NCBI GenBank assembly: GCA_002749535.1
Contig: MZZL01000039.1
Location: 186,001 to 250,000 of the forward strand
Direction: 5' to 3'
DNA from: Apophysomyces variabilis
Lineage: Eukaryota > Mucoromycota > Mucoromycetes > Mucorales > Mucoraceae
DNA length: 64,000 nt
Shown here piece after piece: positions 1 to 12,035 of the stretch; position 1 is the first letter of the stretch, and each line of letters opens with the position of its first letter. The position numbers and the translations under genes were made by a program. The notes beneath the pieces were generated by a model. That model did no database searches. It was not told the origin of the DNA and worked only from the letters and a program-made list of their open reading frames with translations.

Positions 1-1732
1 ACGAGAGTTCTACAGTAGATATATAAAAGCATATAATTGGTTATGTACAGATTCTTACTTGCATTTGTTCCAAAAATATTTTGCACCGATGCCTAGAATA
101 ATTTATGCGTTGACTTGAACAGGATTTAATCTTTGCATTTAGCGAGGCATGGAGTATGCTTTGGACAACAGTGTCTGGTACTTGAGATGACATTTTTGCT
201 CCCCTTTATGGAATAAAGCCATATGTCGAATAGAACTTTTTTTCTATCTCTATAAAAAACAGATTCTTCGATGCAAGAAAAGTATCGTTATCTGTGTCGA
301 TGACAATAACTTGAAACGTGTTTTGGTTAGACAGGAGCTTGATTAAACCTTTATTCCTGGATTATTTTCTTTTAACGTTTCCAGCAAAGATAAGACATAG
401 AGCATGTGTCTACAGTATGTAATGATCCTGTTGAGCGTAAGTAACGGTACTAATAGTAAATATCGCCTTTTTCTTATCTCAATAAAATCGGTCTCCCTAC
501 AGGACCGCAGTCAGTGTCACCTGTGTCCCTAACAGGCGACCGTGGTGAAGTTCATCCCACGTTCCTGAAAATTTTCACTTGCGTAACTTTTTATATCTTA
601 AGTAAATAGTTACAAGTGCATCTGCGTGAAAAGGTTTCTCAGGTGCGAGTGTGTCTAGAAAGCTATGCTACAGTTCTGACTATATTCATTGTTTATAGTG
701 ACATGCATGAGGTTATGATACGAACTTGGTTTACTATGGGACAAAGAAGGCTCATAGGTCGCATAAAATCTTATACATATAACTCGTACAGATGTCGCAT
801 GGCTCATGTAATTTAGACCCACACGAATCTCACAAAAGTCGCAATTTATGTAACATGCGGTTTTCCTGTGACGTGTGTAGCTTTTTCTATCCCGTAGTAA
901 TTATTGGCCAATATTCTGTTATGAGCAAGCACTTGTGGTTGGACAGTTGATCATATGTTGCTTGAAGGATTTGTTTTTGCATTACTGCGTCAACTACAAG
1001 CGATACGCTAGGATTAACGGAAAATGGGAAGTTACGCACATAATTTCTTTATCTTTCCAGCGAGAATCACTGTGAGCAACAATTCATAACGAATAAAATA
1101 GCAAAACTATAACAAGGCCAAAGATAAGCGGTTCCTTCTTCGGCAGCTGCATGGTAAAAGATAGAAGCGTAGGGCAGATAAGAAGGGAAAAGGAGACGTA
1201 AGGGGTCCATTAGTTTTTCTTTACATTCAGGAGACGTTGGTTTGACGTCAAGTGAAGTTTAACTTTATGCAAAAGGGTCGTGTAGATTATTCCAATTCAG
1301 TACTAACTGTTGGAGTATCCATCTAACATTGATGTCTAAAGTTTATAAACAAGCAGGAATAAATATCGATAAGGGGGACTGACAACATCTATACCTGCTC
1401 CCTTAAAACCAAGATGAAGTTGGCCCTTTCTTTTCCTTGTTAACAGATCTGAAACTGACCGGTCCGAAACTCACGGAGGAGGTGGAAGAAACACTAGCTA
1501 TACCAAATTAGGCTACTTTATTTAGCTCTAGTCCTTTACAGTTCTTTCCAAGGATCCACGATAACTTCTCATGGTATGTGTGTTTCTCACCTTGCATAGG
1601 AGGTAGGTCGTTATGCTGCTGAATTTGGGATGCTTTGGTTTCCGAATTCGCAGTCTCACGTTCAGATCCACTCACCTGGACCTCTTTCTAAAAATTTTGA
1701 AGGCTTTTTTTTTTATTAACTCCTTCTGAGAA
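1..1732. other. AT-rich intergenic DNA
   Basis: No reading frame here resembles a protein family that I recognise; the open frames are below 70 codons and lack splice or codon signals. I see no tRNA, repeat array or transposon motif. The last few hundred bases before 1733 are presumably the promoter and 5' UTR of the TMA7-like gene. Confidence 0.5.
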
Positions 1733-2124
1733 ATGTCATCTAGACAAGGTAATGCGAAGGGTCTATCCATGTATATACCTAGCTAATGCTGTCTTTCGAT
1801 GTCATTTTCGTTGGTCTAGGTGGAAAGCTTAAGCCTCTTAAAGCTCCTAAGAAGAAGAACCAAGATTTGGATGAAGTAAGATGATGAGCGATTGAATCAT
1901 GCCATGCTGAAAATAAAACCTATCTGCAGGATGACCTTGCGTTTAAGAAGAAACAGCAGGAGGAAGCTAAGAAATTGAAGGAAATGCAAGCCAAGGCGGC
2001 TGGCAAGGGACCTCTCCGTAAGTAACAGTCTGGGAACACGAAAAAAAGGGATAGACGTATCATAACTAACGTAAAAAAATTAATAATAGTCAGTGGAGGT
2101 ATTAAGAAGAGTGGCAAGAAATAA
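1733..2124 (+). CDS. TMA7: TMA7-like translation machinery-associated protein
   Basis: Small, highly charged ribosome-associated protein of the TMA7/CCDC72 family, cytosolic and linked to translation in yeast. Four exons are read: 1733-1748, 1820-1875, 1930-2017 and 2090-2124, giving 64 aa, the same length as the yeast and human proteins. The N-terminus MSSRQGGKLKPLK matches the family, followed by a Lys/Glu-rich middle (DDLAFKKKQQEEAKKLKEMQ) and the signature tail GGIKKSGKK. All introns have GT..AG ends (71, 54 and 72 nt), and the third has a CTAAC branch-point-like motif at about 2075-2080. The first coding exon is only 16 nt, so a single-frame gene finder would miss the gene. Identity is secure from the two conserved ends. 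Confidence 0.93.
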
Positions 2125-2931
2125 AGAGGAAAGAAACGAGACCATCACATGCTTATTAAACAAAACATCTGCATTTCTGTATGCTATTTTCTTTGTCTTC
2201 CTTGATTCTTTTCTTTGCTGAGCCAACGCATGTACTGTGCGCGCGGTTAGCTGGTGTCAGTGGACAAAAAGATAATACGGAGAGGTATGGCGCGATTCCA
2301 AGAGAGGGGGGGGAGAGGGGAAGCAGGTTAGTTTAGAAAAGAAAGTTCAACTTAATCATTGGTCTGGATGGCCTGAACACGACAAGATGAACGGATAGTG
2401 GTGGCAAAGGACTCCATGTACAGGAAAGGGGGGTCGATGAAAGGAGAAAGATTTTTCGGTTTCTATATTGAAAGGAAATGGTAAACCAAAAATACAACAA
2501 GTACGATCCTGTGATCTAGGGGCGTTGCATGGTTTCGGTTAGTTCATGAATGAACCAGTGATCGAATAAGACAAACAATTCTCAAATATCCTGTTCTAGA
2601 TACCTTACTGAGATAATGAAAATTTGCCCCCAAAAGAAAAAGAGCCCAGGAACTGTCATTCCTCATTGAGAGTAAGTGGCATGCAGCTTAAAATGACACA
2701 TGAAATCCCCCCCCGCGCTTCCCCATGAGTCCCCCACATCTCCCTATCAAAGGCTTGGAATACACCGAGAGACAGAGAGAAAGAAAGAAAAGAAAGGGAT
2801 GAAAAAAAAATCAGAAAGAATAAAAGCTGGCCGGCAATCCGTTCCTCATCGTGTTCCTTTCTTCTTCTTCTATTTCTTTGTTCATCTGTTTACATTTCCA
2901 TTCCAACCTTCTTCACTTTTATTACTGCAAT
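2125..2931. other. intergenic region upstream of GGPP synthase
   Basis: No coding signal is seen. It contains a G-run near 2306-2320 and a C-run at 2706-2713. A C/T-rich stretch just before 2932 is typical of the 5' leaders in this window and probably holds the transcription start of the downstream gene. Confidence 0.4.
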
Positions 2932-4410
2932 ATGTTGACTACTCAAGTTCAAGCTTCGACAGCAGGAGCTGCGGCCGCAGCCAAAGTATATGGCCGACTT
3001 AACATTGGATTCCACGTCCCAACAGCGAAGAAGGATAAAGAAGACGTAAAGAAAAATCTAGTATAAGTAGGTATATGGCACCATACTCAAAAAACCATTT
3101 CATATCAGATTCTTCTCGAACCATACAAGTACCTTTTGTCAAACCCTGGCAAAGACGTCCGTGCCAAAATGATTGATGCTTTCAATGCTTGGCTCCATGT
3201 GCCAGAAGATGCTCTAGAGGTTATTACGCATGTGATTGAGATGCTTCATAGTGCCAGTTTATTGTAAGACTGGTATCCTTTAAGGAAACGATAATAGGGA
3301 TGGAATCTGAATGTAACTAAACGTTGTATAACAGAATCGATGATGTGGAAGATGGCTCGGTGCTTCGTCGAGGTGTTCCGGCCGCACATCACTTGTATGG
3401 CATACCACAAACGATCAACTGCGCAAACTATGTGTATTTTCTGGCCCTGGAAGAAATTACAAAGTTAAACGATCCTCAAATGGTGAAAATCTATACAGGT
3501 AGAAAAAAAAGAAAAGAAAAAGAAAGCTTAAAGCCAAGCTTCATCGCAGGATTCGTAACCGCTGACAAAATCTTTCTTTTTATTGTAATACAGAGGAATT
3601 GATAAATCTACATCGTGGCCAAGGTAACACTTACCACGTCCCTTTGAATTCTCAATGTTGATGACAATGTTCACCATTTATAGGCATGGAGCTTTTCTGG
3701 AGAGATACTCTGACATGTCCGACCGAGGAAGAATTTCTTGAAATGGTTGATAACAGTAAGTTCCAATCGTCATAAACACCCATCAAAAAAAGAAAGAGAT
3801 GTAACAACGGATTTTTCCAGAAACTGGCGGTCTCTTGCGATTGGCTGTCAAACTGATGCAAGCAGCCAGCAAATCCGAAAAGTAAGGAAAATTCAAGCAC
3901 ATCATTTTCACAACCCTTACGCTAACTTGATCTCTTTTCTTCTTGTGAACTTTATATAGAGACTATACAGGTTTAGTGAGCAAGATTGGTATCCATTTCC
4001 AAGTTCGGGATGACTATATGAATTTGCAATCCAAAAATGTAAACTACTGGATGAGGGGAAAAGAAAAAGAAGAATAGATGCACTGACATGTATGGATATT
4101 CTTTCGGTATTAGTATGCTGATAACAAAGGCTTCTGCGAAGATTTGACGGAGGGCAAGTTTTCTTTTCCCATTATCCATTCTATCCGAGCCGATCCAAGC
4201 AACCGTCAATTGCTCAACATCTTGAGACAGCGAAGCGAATCCGTCGAATTGAAACAATTTGCGTTACAGCTGCTGGAAAGGACGATGACATTCGATTATT
4301 GTCGCTCATTCTTGGCTAACATGGAACAACAAGCCCGTCAGGAAATCCGTGACCTTGGGGGTAATGCAAAACTGGAGAAAATCATGGACATGCTTAGCGT
4401 ACGGGAATAA
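2932..4410 (+). CDS. carG: geranylgeranyl diphosphate synthase (type III, eukaryotic)
   Basis: Trans-isoprenyl diphosphate synthase that condenses FPP (or DMAPP) with IPP to make GGPP, the C20 precursor for protein prenylation and, in Mucorales, for carotenoids and trisporoids. Eight exons are read: 2932-3060, 3109-3263, 3335-3498, 3594-3623, 3684-3755, 3821-3881, 3960-4038 and 4114-4410, giving 328 aa. Family motifs appear in order: [10 protein letters not shown] near the N-terminus, the first Asp-rich motif DDVED followed by [26 protein letters not shown], the second Asp-rich motif RDDYMNL, and [18 protein letters not shown]. All resemble human GGPS1 closely. The start is the first ATG in frame, with a 43-codon N-terminal extension before the conserved core. 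The symbol carG follows Mucor usage; BTS1 is the yeast counterpart. No lesion is seen. Confidence 0.94.
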
Positions 4411-4704
4411 GGAAATAAATAAACTAAGAAACTATAGTGACAATAAAAGAAGTACAACAGAAAACATCACATAAAACTGTTCCTTCTGGGGTACATGCAT
4501 AGAAAAAGAAGTTTTGTTTTGGTTGTGTAAGAGGGCATATCGGGGTGTTGAAAAAAGGGCAAATGAAAAACACAAAATAAGGTTTTCATCGGCCCGCTGA
4601 GGATAGAAAGCGCTCGAATAAGAGAGAAGACAGGCACAAAGAGGAGAGACAGAGAGAAAGAGGGGGTGTGTGTGTGTCTGAAGACAACCGTGAGAGAATT
4701 CGCA

Positions 4705-4725
4705 GACAGATATAAAAGGCTTTTT
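4705..4725 (+). promoter_or_regulatory. TATA-box-like element before the zinc-knuckle gene
   Basis: The string GATATAAAAGG around 4710-4720 is a good TATA box about 75 nt upstream of the proposed ATG at 4789. It supports starting the small zinc-knuckle protein there rather than further upstream. It follows a short GT dinucleotide run at 4667-4677. Confidence 0.4.
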
Positions 4726-4788
4726 TTGTTTTTTTCTCACCAATGGCTTCTTACCCTCAATCTCGATAAGATAAGGCGACATCAAAAC

Positions 4789-5294
4789 ATGCATCTTCAC
4801 TCCACTGGTAATACTGCCTGCTCTTTCTGTGGTCTGACGGGACATATTGCCTGGAACTGCCCGAAACGCCATCTGCCAAGGTACTGACCATGGTGATCAT
4901 TCTGATGATAGACTATCTCCGTCTCTGTCTCTCTCTTTCACTGTTACTCTTCAATTTTGCATTGCTCTCCAATTCTTGTTTCCATGTTCCTGGTCTCGGC
5001 ATTCAAGTTACTCCGCCTGGTTATTTCTCTGTCCTTCACTCATTTTCTGTCTCTTTCTTCCCATTCCTTTTCCGTTATTCTTGCATACTTATCAATAAAA
5101 AAAGAGCATTCCTCTTCCTTACTTCTAATACAAAGATCGACAGGCTGACCCCGCTCTTTGTGAAACAAAAGAATAAAAGGTTCACGGTAAGATCCCTATA
5201 ATCCATATGCATAGTTTAGGACAACTAAAAGACTTTTTCTGTGAAACTGTCAATCGAATCTGTGCAGTACGTATCTTGGCTTCCGTTTGAATAA
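4789..5294 (+). CDS. 53-aa CCHC zinc-knuckle protein
   Basis: Short protein built around a single CCHC knuckle, CSFCGLTGHIAWNCPKR (C-x2-C-x4-H-x4-C), the nucleic-acid-binding finger of Gag, CNBP and splicing factors. Proposed exons are 4789-4880, 5144-5186 and 5268-5294, ending ...YVSWLPFE. Exon 1 ends AG|gtactg and the intron acceptors read cgacag and gtgcag; frames join without a stop. If the first intron is not removed, the frame ends at once (stop at 4885-4887), leaving 32 aa. The TATA-like element at 4710 supports the ATG at 4789. I do not know a named orthologue. The knuckle is certain as a motif; the three-exon model is an inference, and a relic of a retroelement Gag knuckle is an alternative, though no neighbouring pol sequence is visible. 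Confidence 0.45.
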
Positions 5295-6097
5295 TAGAGA
5301 CCAGAATGGCATAGAAACGAATCATCTTCTTCCCCTCCAATCGGATCTCAGGATACTGCGCTTTGTCCTTGTCGGGAAAAAGAGAATTTTTTTTTCTTGG
5401 ATATCATCGTGGAATGTCTCAGACTCATGTAAATATTTCTTCTTCTGAAAATGGAAAGCAAACTTGGCGGGAAAATATTGTACCCAAGGTCCTGCAGGGA
5501 AAGAAATCGAACCAAATCGAAAGAATGAAAAGGACGTGGGGGAAGCTGAGTTTCTTTGTCTTTCATTATTGGTCAGTACCTATTCGATATTGAACCAGTC
5601 TGGCAGCCAGAACTATGGATACACATCGTCATGCAAACCGTTTCCGTCATCAGTATCAGTGACAACAACAACAGCAGCAGCAATCCAATATTCTGCATTC
5701 CTCCCCTGCCAATAAAGCCTCCTTCTTATTTAGTATGTGGGCAGCGAATGCAACCCCAACCGAAAATCGGATCAGGCAGTTTTCCTCCCAAGGCGCCTTT
5801 TATTTTTTTTGGCGCAGTGCAGCTGGAGCGTGTAAACATACCAAATGGAAACCCTAGAGACCATGGTTGCTTTTGGTATTGAGCACATGATGAACATCCA
5901 ACGCGTAAAATAATCTGGCAATCTGTTTTCTATTAGCGTTCAATTAGGATGAAGTGATTTGCCAGACTATCCGTTCGGATGAAGGCGGGTAAAGAATAGA
6001 TGGTTTTGCAAGTGTAACGTACATTGACATTTGTGTTTGAACGCAATGACTTAAAAGGAGCATAAACTAGATTCCTGTCATTGATAAAGGATGAACT
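5295..6097 (+). other. unresolved, possibly transcribed segment
   Basis: Several overlapping open frames of 70-110 codons lie at 5363-5882, together with a CAA/CAG run at about 5665-5685. None matches a family that I know. Splice-like joins exist (for example ttggtcag at about 5574), but no single model is convincing. It could be the 3' UTR of the zinc-knuckle gene or an unrecognised small gene. Confidence 0.25.
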
Positions 6098-7158
6098 TTA
6101 CAAAGCGATTTGTTCGAGAACCACCTGTTCTTTAATCACTTCTAACCGTAAAGGACGTTGAAACGTTACTTGTGCCACCCGCGGTTCCATCTTTTCTCGT
6201 ACGAGGGCTTGCACGTCCGTTGTGATGAGCTGAGTTGGATAACTAAAACTGAGGAGCGGATAGCTCGTCTTGTCTAGACCATGGATCAAAACACGGACCA
6301 CTGTCAGTGGTTGACCTCCAAGACAATTGGCTCTTGGTTCCCATTCATCCCATTCTATCCTTGGGTCATCCTCTTCCTCGCTATGCAAGGTATAGACAAC
6401 CGGATATTCCAAAGCCCAACCTGAGATAGCAATCATGAAAGGAGGGACGATGGGGCACAAAAAGAAAACTTGCTTTGATGCTAAAAATGGAGCGAGCTGC
6501 TGTTGCAACCAGTCCATCAGATGTTGTGGTTGATCGCGCTAGAAGAAGGACGAATAAGCATTTATAGTCACAATTCATTCTTTCTGTACTTTAAACGGCT
6601 CTTTTCCTCGAATATCAATAAAGACGAGATCGCCACGCAAAGCACAAGTCATGTGTTCTTCCAGAAGTTGACGATGGCATAAAAACGTGAATCGATCCTT
6701 AAACTGGAGCATCAGGAGGTTTCGACATGCCGTATGCTAGACCAACACACAAGAAAGCTGTTATTTTTTCCTTTTCCTTCCTTAGTTATGGCCATGTAGG
6801 AATGCCAATAGGGATTCCCATAGACTTTACTTGCTGCAATCGATTCAATAGATCTCGGGAACATGCTGGAGTAAGATGAGCAACATCGATAAGATGGCTT
6901 GCTCTGCAATAAGAAGACATCACAGACGCAAAACGAAAGTTTAGATAGCATCTATATACTTTTGCTAACCTTTACCTTAGCCCTAATACAACACAAAGGA
7001 TGGCTGTAAACAAAGGGAAACTGTCGGTCAGATTGGAGAAGAATGATAAACAAAACTTTATTATAGTTTTCACCATGTGTAAGAGAAGCAATGGTTGTAG
7101 CCGTCAGTTTAAGATGTCTCAAGGAGATCTTCAGGGCTTCTTTAATATGAGATTCCAT
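6098..7158 (-). CDS. C1orf74/UPF0739 (DUF4504) family protein
   Basis: Member of the UPF0739/C1orf74 family, whose function is unknown. Exons, written in transcript order on the minus strand: 7158-7074, 6901-6831, 6736-6590 and 6538-6098, giving 247 aa; the human protein is 269 aa. The C-terminal half aligns well with human C1orf74: EYPVVYTLH versus GYPVPYTFH, NCLGGQPLTVVRVLI versus NCLALTPLRVFTARI, LLSFSYP versus LLYSFSVP, and a hydrophobic end VVLEQIAL versus VTLPAVAL. The middle has ALRGDLVFIDIRG versus LLGTIAFVDVSS. The exon 1/2 junction is the weakest part, since two acceptors (gcag and gcagag) are only 2 nt apart; only the second keeps the frame. The start MESHIKEALK is the first plausible ATG; an upstream in-frame extension without ATG exists. 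Confidence 0.75.
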
Positions 7159-9116
7159 CAAGACAGCTGGAGGTCTGTGTGTGGGTGTCAAAGGAGAGAG
7201 TTTTCGGAAAACTTTTACAGAACACTCAAAGGTGGCGGGCCTTATTTCATAGACCGAAAGAAGAGCTTTGTATCTGCACACTCCAATGCGAATGAAAGAA
7301 TGCTCGATAGCTTGACCATTGTGTGTCGCTTGTTACCATCTGTGTTAATTTGCTGTCTGGGATTCCCAAGTAATGTGGAGCTTTTGGAGAACAAGTTGAT
7401 GGAAATACAGATTACGATGGTAATACACCTGATATTCTTCCATCTATACACTTTTTTTTTCACAAAATGTTCTCGCACTTCTTCCCGCCTCACCATCCTT
7501 TGGTGGCTAATACGTGTTCCAGCTTTCAACTCGATGGATGTCCTAATAATCGAGTTTTACTTAGAACAACTGGACAACGTTAAGATGGCGGTTCCTGTCT
7601 AGAACTTATAGCTGCCATTCTGAGCAAACGTAGAGATTATCCCGACATCCCACACTAAAGGATAGGACGAGAAAAGAAGAAAGAAGGCAAGCCTTAAAAA
7701 AGTCCAGTTTTGCCGTGAAAGCAAGCAAAATAACGTAGCCGTCGTATTCTTCGGCATCCTTTCGCTTTCGTTATTTTATCATAGTCTTGATATTGTAAAT
7801 ATATGATGGATCAACTTCCTTATTTACCCCCTTTATCAATTGGCGAGACAAGGATACTGAAATCATCTCCGTCCTAATGTATCTTGACACGGATATCCTC
7901 AGCCATACTGATCGGCTCTAACACAACGAACCATTGACTCCTTCACTTCGCTAAGAATTTGATCAATTTGCTTGCATTCTCCTTTCTCCTTAAGCTAATA
8001 GTAGGTGCTTGAAGTTTTCTTTTTCTGCTTATCTGTTTATGTACCATGTCCCATACCCATTACTTCCTCATTCCCTCCACTTTGCCTTCTTTCCTTTTGC
8101 GCCTATTAAATGTTTCCCATCTTAACCTAGAACCGGAACGGACAAAAGTCAAAATGTTAGTGCTACGTAATCCTTTCAATAAGATTATGCCCAATGTAAC
8201 TCCGAGATTAATTGTAATATGGAAGTGAGACATCATATCGCAGTTGTAATCAAACATGAAACAATGCCAGTGTTATTGGCCATACACCGTACCCAGCCAG
8301 GGGCTGTCTAATAGTTGGTTTTTCTCTGTTTGAATGCCAAAACCCAAAAAACTTAGAAATAGGGTTTAAAGTCTTCCTGTTAGCTAGCAATATCCTTTTT
8401 AACAAACTGTTGACTTAAGGAGTGAATGTCACATTGATCAGGTAAGCTTTGTAGTTATTCAATATCTATTACGCACAATGAAATTAAAAAAAGCTGAGTT
8501 TCTTCTCAGCGAGATCAGCAGGTATAGCGAGTTGAGAGAGTGGACTGATCTGCCCATTGTCTTATGTTTGAATTATTTGGAATAAGCAGATCAAATGAGG
8601 GACGATCCGACAAAGGGTGGAAAATAAGTACTAAGCAGAACGAGGAAGAACTTCCAATATCGGGGCAAACGAATGGGTTTCTTTATCAGATGTTTCTTGA
8701 CTATATATCACAGTTTCTTACAGAGGGCGAGCATTGCCACAGGCAGATCAGTTGCATACAATTTTTCTACAGTTATCCGTTATAAGTTTTTACAAGTTGA
8801 CCGAGCAAAAGGTCCATAAGACATGGTGTCAGTTTTCGGGAGGAGCAGGGAACCGCACAAGGTTCTTTGGAGCACCAGTGAATTTGAAATGAGGGGCATG
8901 GTTACACAAAAAGGTACCGACTGCAATGATATGACTCCAGAGAGAGAGAGAAAACCAAAAGAAGAAAAACGATCCATTGTTTTTCCTTTTCTTCCTTTTG
9001 GCTCTCTCTTTCTCTCTCTCTTTTCTTTTCTTTCTCTCAGCGTGTGATATCATTTCTTTTCTTATCGTAAACTCTTCCTGGTTGACTCTCCAATTAAGTC
9101 AGTGCCGCCCTCTTTC
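7159..9116. other. intergenic region
   Basis: It holds scattered open frames on both strands, including one of 200 codons at 7000-7602 that is antisense to the DUF4504 gene and has biased, low-complexity composition. None looks like a real protein. CT-rich tracts around 8990-9040 immediately precede the Sel1-repeat gene and are likely its promoter. Confidence 0.4.
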
Positions 9117-11172
9117 ATGGCAAACTCATCCCTCCCATTTTCACATATACTGCATCGTTCACGAGTCGCCCTGTCAAGACTTAACCACAGGCGACAGTCC
9201 AGTCCTCACCTTCCCATTCGCCCCGTAGACGAACACATACATGACCATCCAACAACACCTGATCCCGCAACGCATCAGACAGCTTCCGCCCGCCAGTTGT
9301 TCAAATTAGCAAACAATCATCTCTTTGAAAGACATGGTCAGCGAAAATGTCCAGCATTAGCTATCATATACTTAAAAAAAGCAGCTTCCCTTGGTCTTGC
9401 AGAGGCAGAAGGTGTTTTGGGCTTCTGCTATGAATTCGGCATTGGAACCGAGACTGACTTTGTCCAATCAGAGAAACATTACATGAATGGAGCGAAAGAG
9501 CATGATGGCCTAAGCATGGCCCGTTTAGCATTTCTTCGCAAATATGGCCGCCCTAATGTGAAGATTGACCGGGTCGAAGCGGAGGAATGGACCGAGAAAG
9601 TACGTCAATGTCCAGCAGCCGTTAGCTGGGTGGTTGAAGCAGCTACGCTCCATAATGATCCAGCTGCACAATATACACTCGGTGTCTGTTACCATGACGG
9701 TGTGGGTATGCCTAAAAACAAACAAGCAGCCTTCCGGTGGTACAAAGCAAGTGCTGAACAAGGAAACTCGCGGGGCCAAGGTATCCTTGGTTATTGTTAT
9801 GGGGAAGGTTTCGGCGTTGAGAAAGACGAAGTGGAAGCTATGAAATGGTATCGTCTGGCAGCAGCACAGGGTGAAACAGTAGCCATCTATAATGTCGGGT
9901 ATTGTTACGAGGATGGCATCGGCGTTGAAAAAGACCCAGAAGAAGCCGTCCGATGGTACCGCTTGTCAGCCAAACAAGGCAACGCCTTTGCACAGAATTC
10001 GTTGGGATACTGCTATGAAGATGGCATCGGTATAGAACAGAACTTTGAACTAGCTGCTCTTTGGTACAAACGGTCAGCCGAACAAGGTTACCCCTGGGCA
10101 GAATGCAACTTGGGGTACTGTTACCAAAACGGGATTGGCGTCCCCAAGGACAACGCATTGGGTGCCACTTGGTACCGAAAAGCAGCGCTTCAGGGCCATG
10201 CAAGAGCTCAGCATAATCTCGGCTTCTGTTATCAAAACGGCATCGGTGTCGAACGTAACGAGAGCGAGGCTGTCAAGTGGTACAAACGATCAGCTGAACG
10301 TGGCAATATCTTTGCGTACCATTCACTTGGGTACTGTTACCAGAACGGGATCGGCATCGACGCGAATGAACATGAGGCCGTATTTTGGTATTTTTTGAGT
10401 GCAGAGGAAAACCATGCACCTGCACAACTATCACTCGGTTACTGCTACCGTAACGGCATTGGCGTGCCGAAGAATGAACAGGAGGCTGTCCGGTGGTTCA
10501 GACGGTCGGCTGAACAAGGGAATGCCCTTGCTCAAAATTCTCTTGGATTTTGCTATGAAGAAGGTCTTGGTGTGGAAAAGAATTGTTCCCGCGCGGTGTA
10601 TTGGTATCACAAATCAGCACGTCAAGCAAATCCATGGGCCCAATGCAATCTCGGATTTTGCTATGCAAACGGTATTGGTGTCAAGCAAGATAATGTCAAA
10701 GCTGTTTTTTGGTATCGCAAAGCTGCAGCCCAGAATCACGCGCGGGCTCTGGATAAACTGGCCTTGCACCTTCAAGCTGGTCTGGGTGTTGAACAGGATC
10801 CTGAAGCAGCCTTTGAATTATTTAAAACGGCAGCTGAAAGAGATCATGTAGCGGCACAGTATCACTTGGCAAATTGTTACGAAAAGGGTCTAGGTTGTCC
10901 AGTAGATCTGCAGGAAGCTACCTTATGGTTCGAACGGGCTGCTATGGGTAAGTTTAAAATTCGCAATGCCTGTTTTCTTTTGTTTTTTGTTTACGCTCCC
11001 TTCTCTAACATGGAATGTAATAGCGGGTTGTCGCGATTCGCACGAACGCTTGAGACGGTTGCTCGTTAGAGTATGTGTAGGACTACCTGGATCATCCTCG
11101 TCATCTACATTAAACGAAGATGATTTGATATGTTACGGCTTTATTAATGGATGCAGCGCGCCGGCCGCCTAA
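9117..11172 (+). CDS. Sel1-like repeat (SLR) protein
   Basis: Solenoid scaffold of about 12-13 Sel1-like repeats (TPR-related helical hairpins of 36 aa) that normally mediates protein-protein contacts; family relatives include Chs4/Skt5 chitin-synthase activators and Hrd3/SEL1L. Two exons, 9117-10947 and 11024-11172, give 659 aa. A 60-residue Ser/Pro/His-rich N-terminus is followed by repeats whose core reads LGYCYEDGIGVEKD...A..WYR.SAEQGN. Nine or ten consecutive repeats keep the G-Y/F-C-Y signature. After the intron the tail becomes Ser-rich and ends GCSAPAA, with no CAAX box, unlike yeast Chs4. An in-frame GTG lies 5 codons upstream; the ATG at 9117 is preferred. The exact role is unknown; an Skt5-like activator is possible but not shown. 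Confidence 0.88.
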
Positions 11173-12035
11173 AACTTTGTTATTTTCTCTTTTTTTTTCC
11201 CTTTTAGTCTTCCTACTATTTTCGCCTCAATATCCGTTGCATGAGTCCCTATTTTTTCGCAGCTAAAAAGTATAAAAACAAAGAATAAAAAAGCTGTGTG
11301 TTGCATAATTAAAAAAACCTTGTTTTTCTTCTCATAAAAAAAATGACGTGGCAACGTATGCCAACTTTGTGTGAATGTTTAGATGCATGTTTTATTTGGT
11401 CCAAACATGGAGCAGAGTTTGGCTGCACGTGGAACAACATAAGCATAACAAGTGCAAGTTTACAAGACCTGGTTGGCGAATTCCTGTCCGTCTCATGTGG
11501 CGCTCTACATCATAATCAAGTGATAGGTTGGTTTATATTGCGCTGCAAAGGAAATGATATTGAAGAGACAACGATATCAAGAGGATTGAGGTTTAATCAC
11601 GGTAGCGAGTGTCCTTCCTTTCTTTCTCCGCCTGAGTTACCCCAAACCTTGAAATGAATTGCGGGGAGATAAGAAGTGTATGCAACCCGGCATAGGCAAT
11701 TCTGGGTTTGAAAACGAGTGTGGAGAAAGCATTTGTCCACATCAAAAGGGTATGAATCTATTGCACTTTTCCTCATAGTAAACTAGATTGGCTATTTCGC
11801 CTTTGTATCTTAATGCTGATTAGTTTAATTTCATCTTGTGGAAATAGACTCGCAGTGATGAATCTTAAAGCACTGTTTTTCTGTTTCTAAACAGATCTAT
11901 AAACGATGACCAAATTCGTGCGACACTTGCACCAGACAAACTTTTTTTTTCACATGTGAACCTAACAATCCTTATTTTGTTCTTCAACCTCTTTAATTTT
12001 TTTAACTTCACTCCCGTCTAGAATAACAAAGCACA
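11173..12035. other. intergenic region with one orphan open frame
   Basis: An ATG-initiated open frame of 104 codons at 11343-11657 (+) has no recognised motif. It lies in AT-rich DNA without clear promoter or splice support. I treat it as chance. CT-rich sequence before 12036 is likely the promoter of the next gene. Confidence 0.35.

Noticed and set aside
7000..7602. 200-codon plus-strand open frame
   Set aside because: It overlaps the DUF4504 first exon in antisense, shows no motif, and has the composition of AT-rich noncoding DNA.
9102..9116. Five-codon upstream extension of the Sel1-repeat protein
   Set aside because: Begins at GTG; the first ATG is at 9117.
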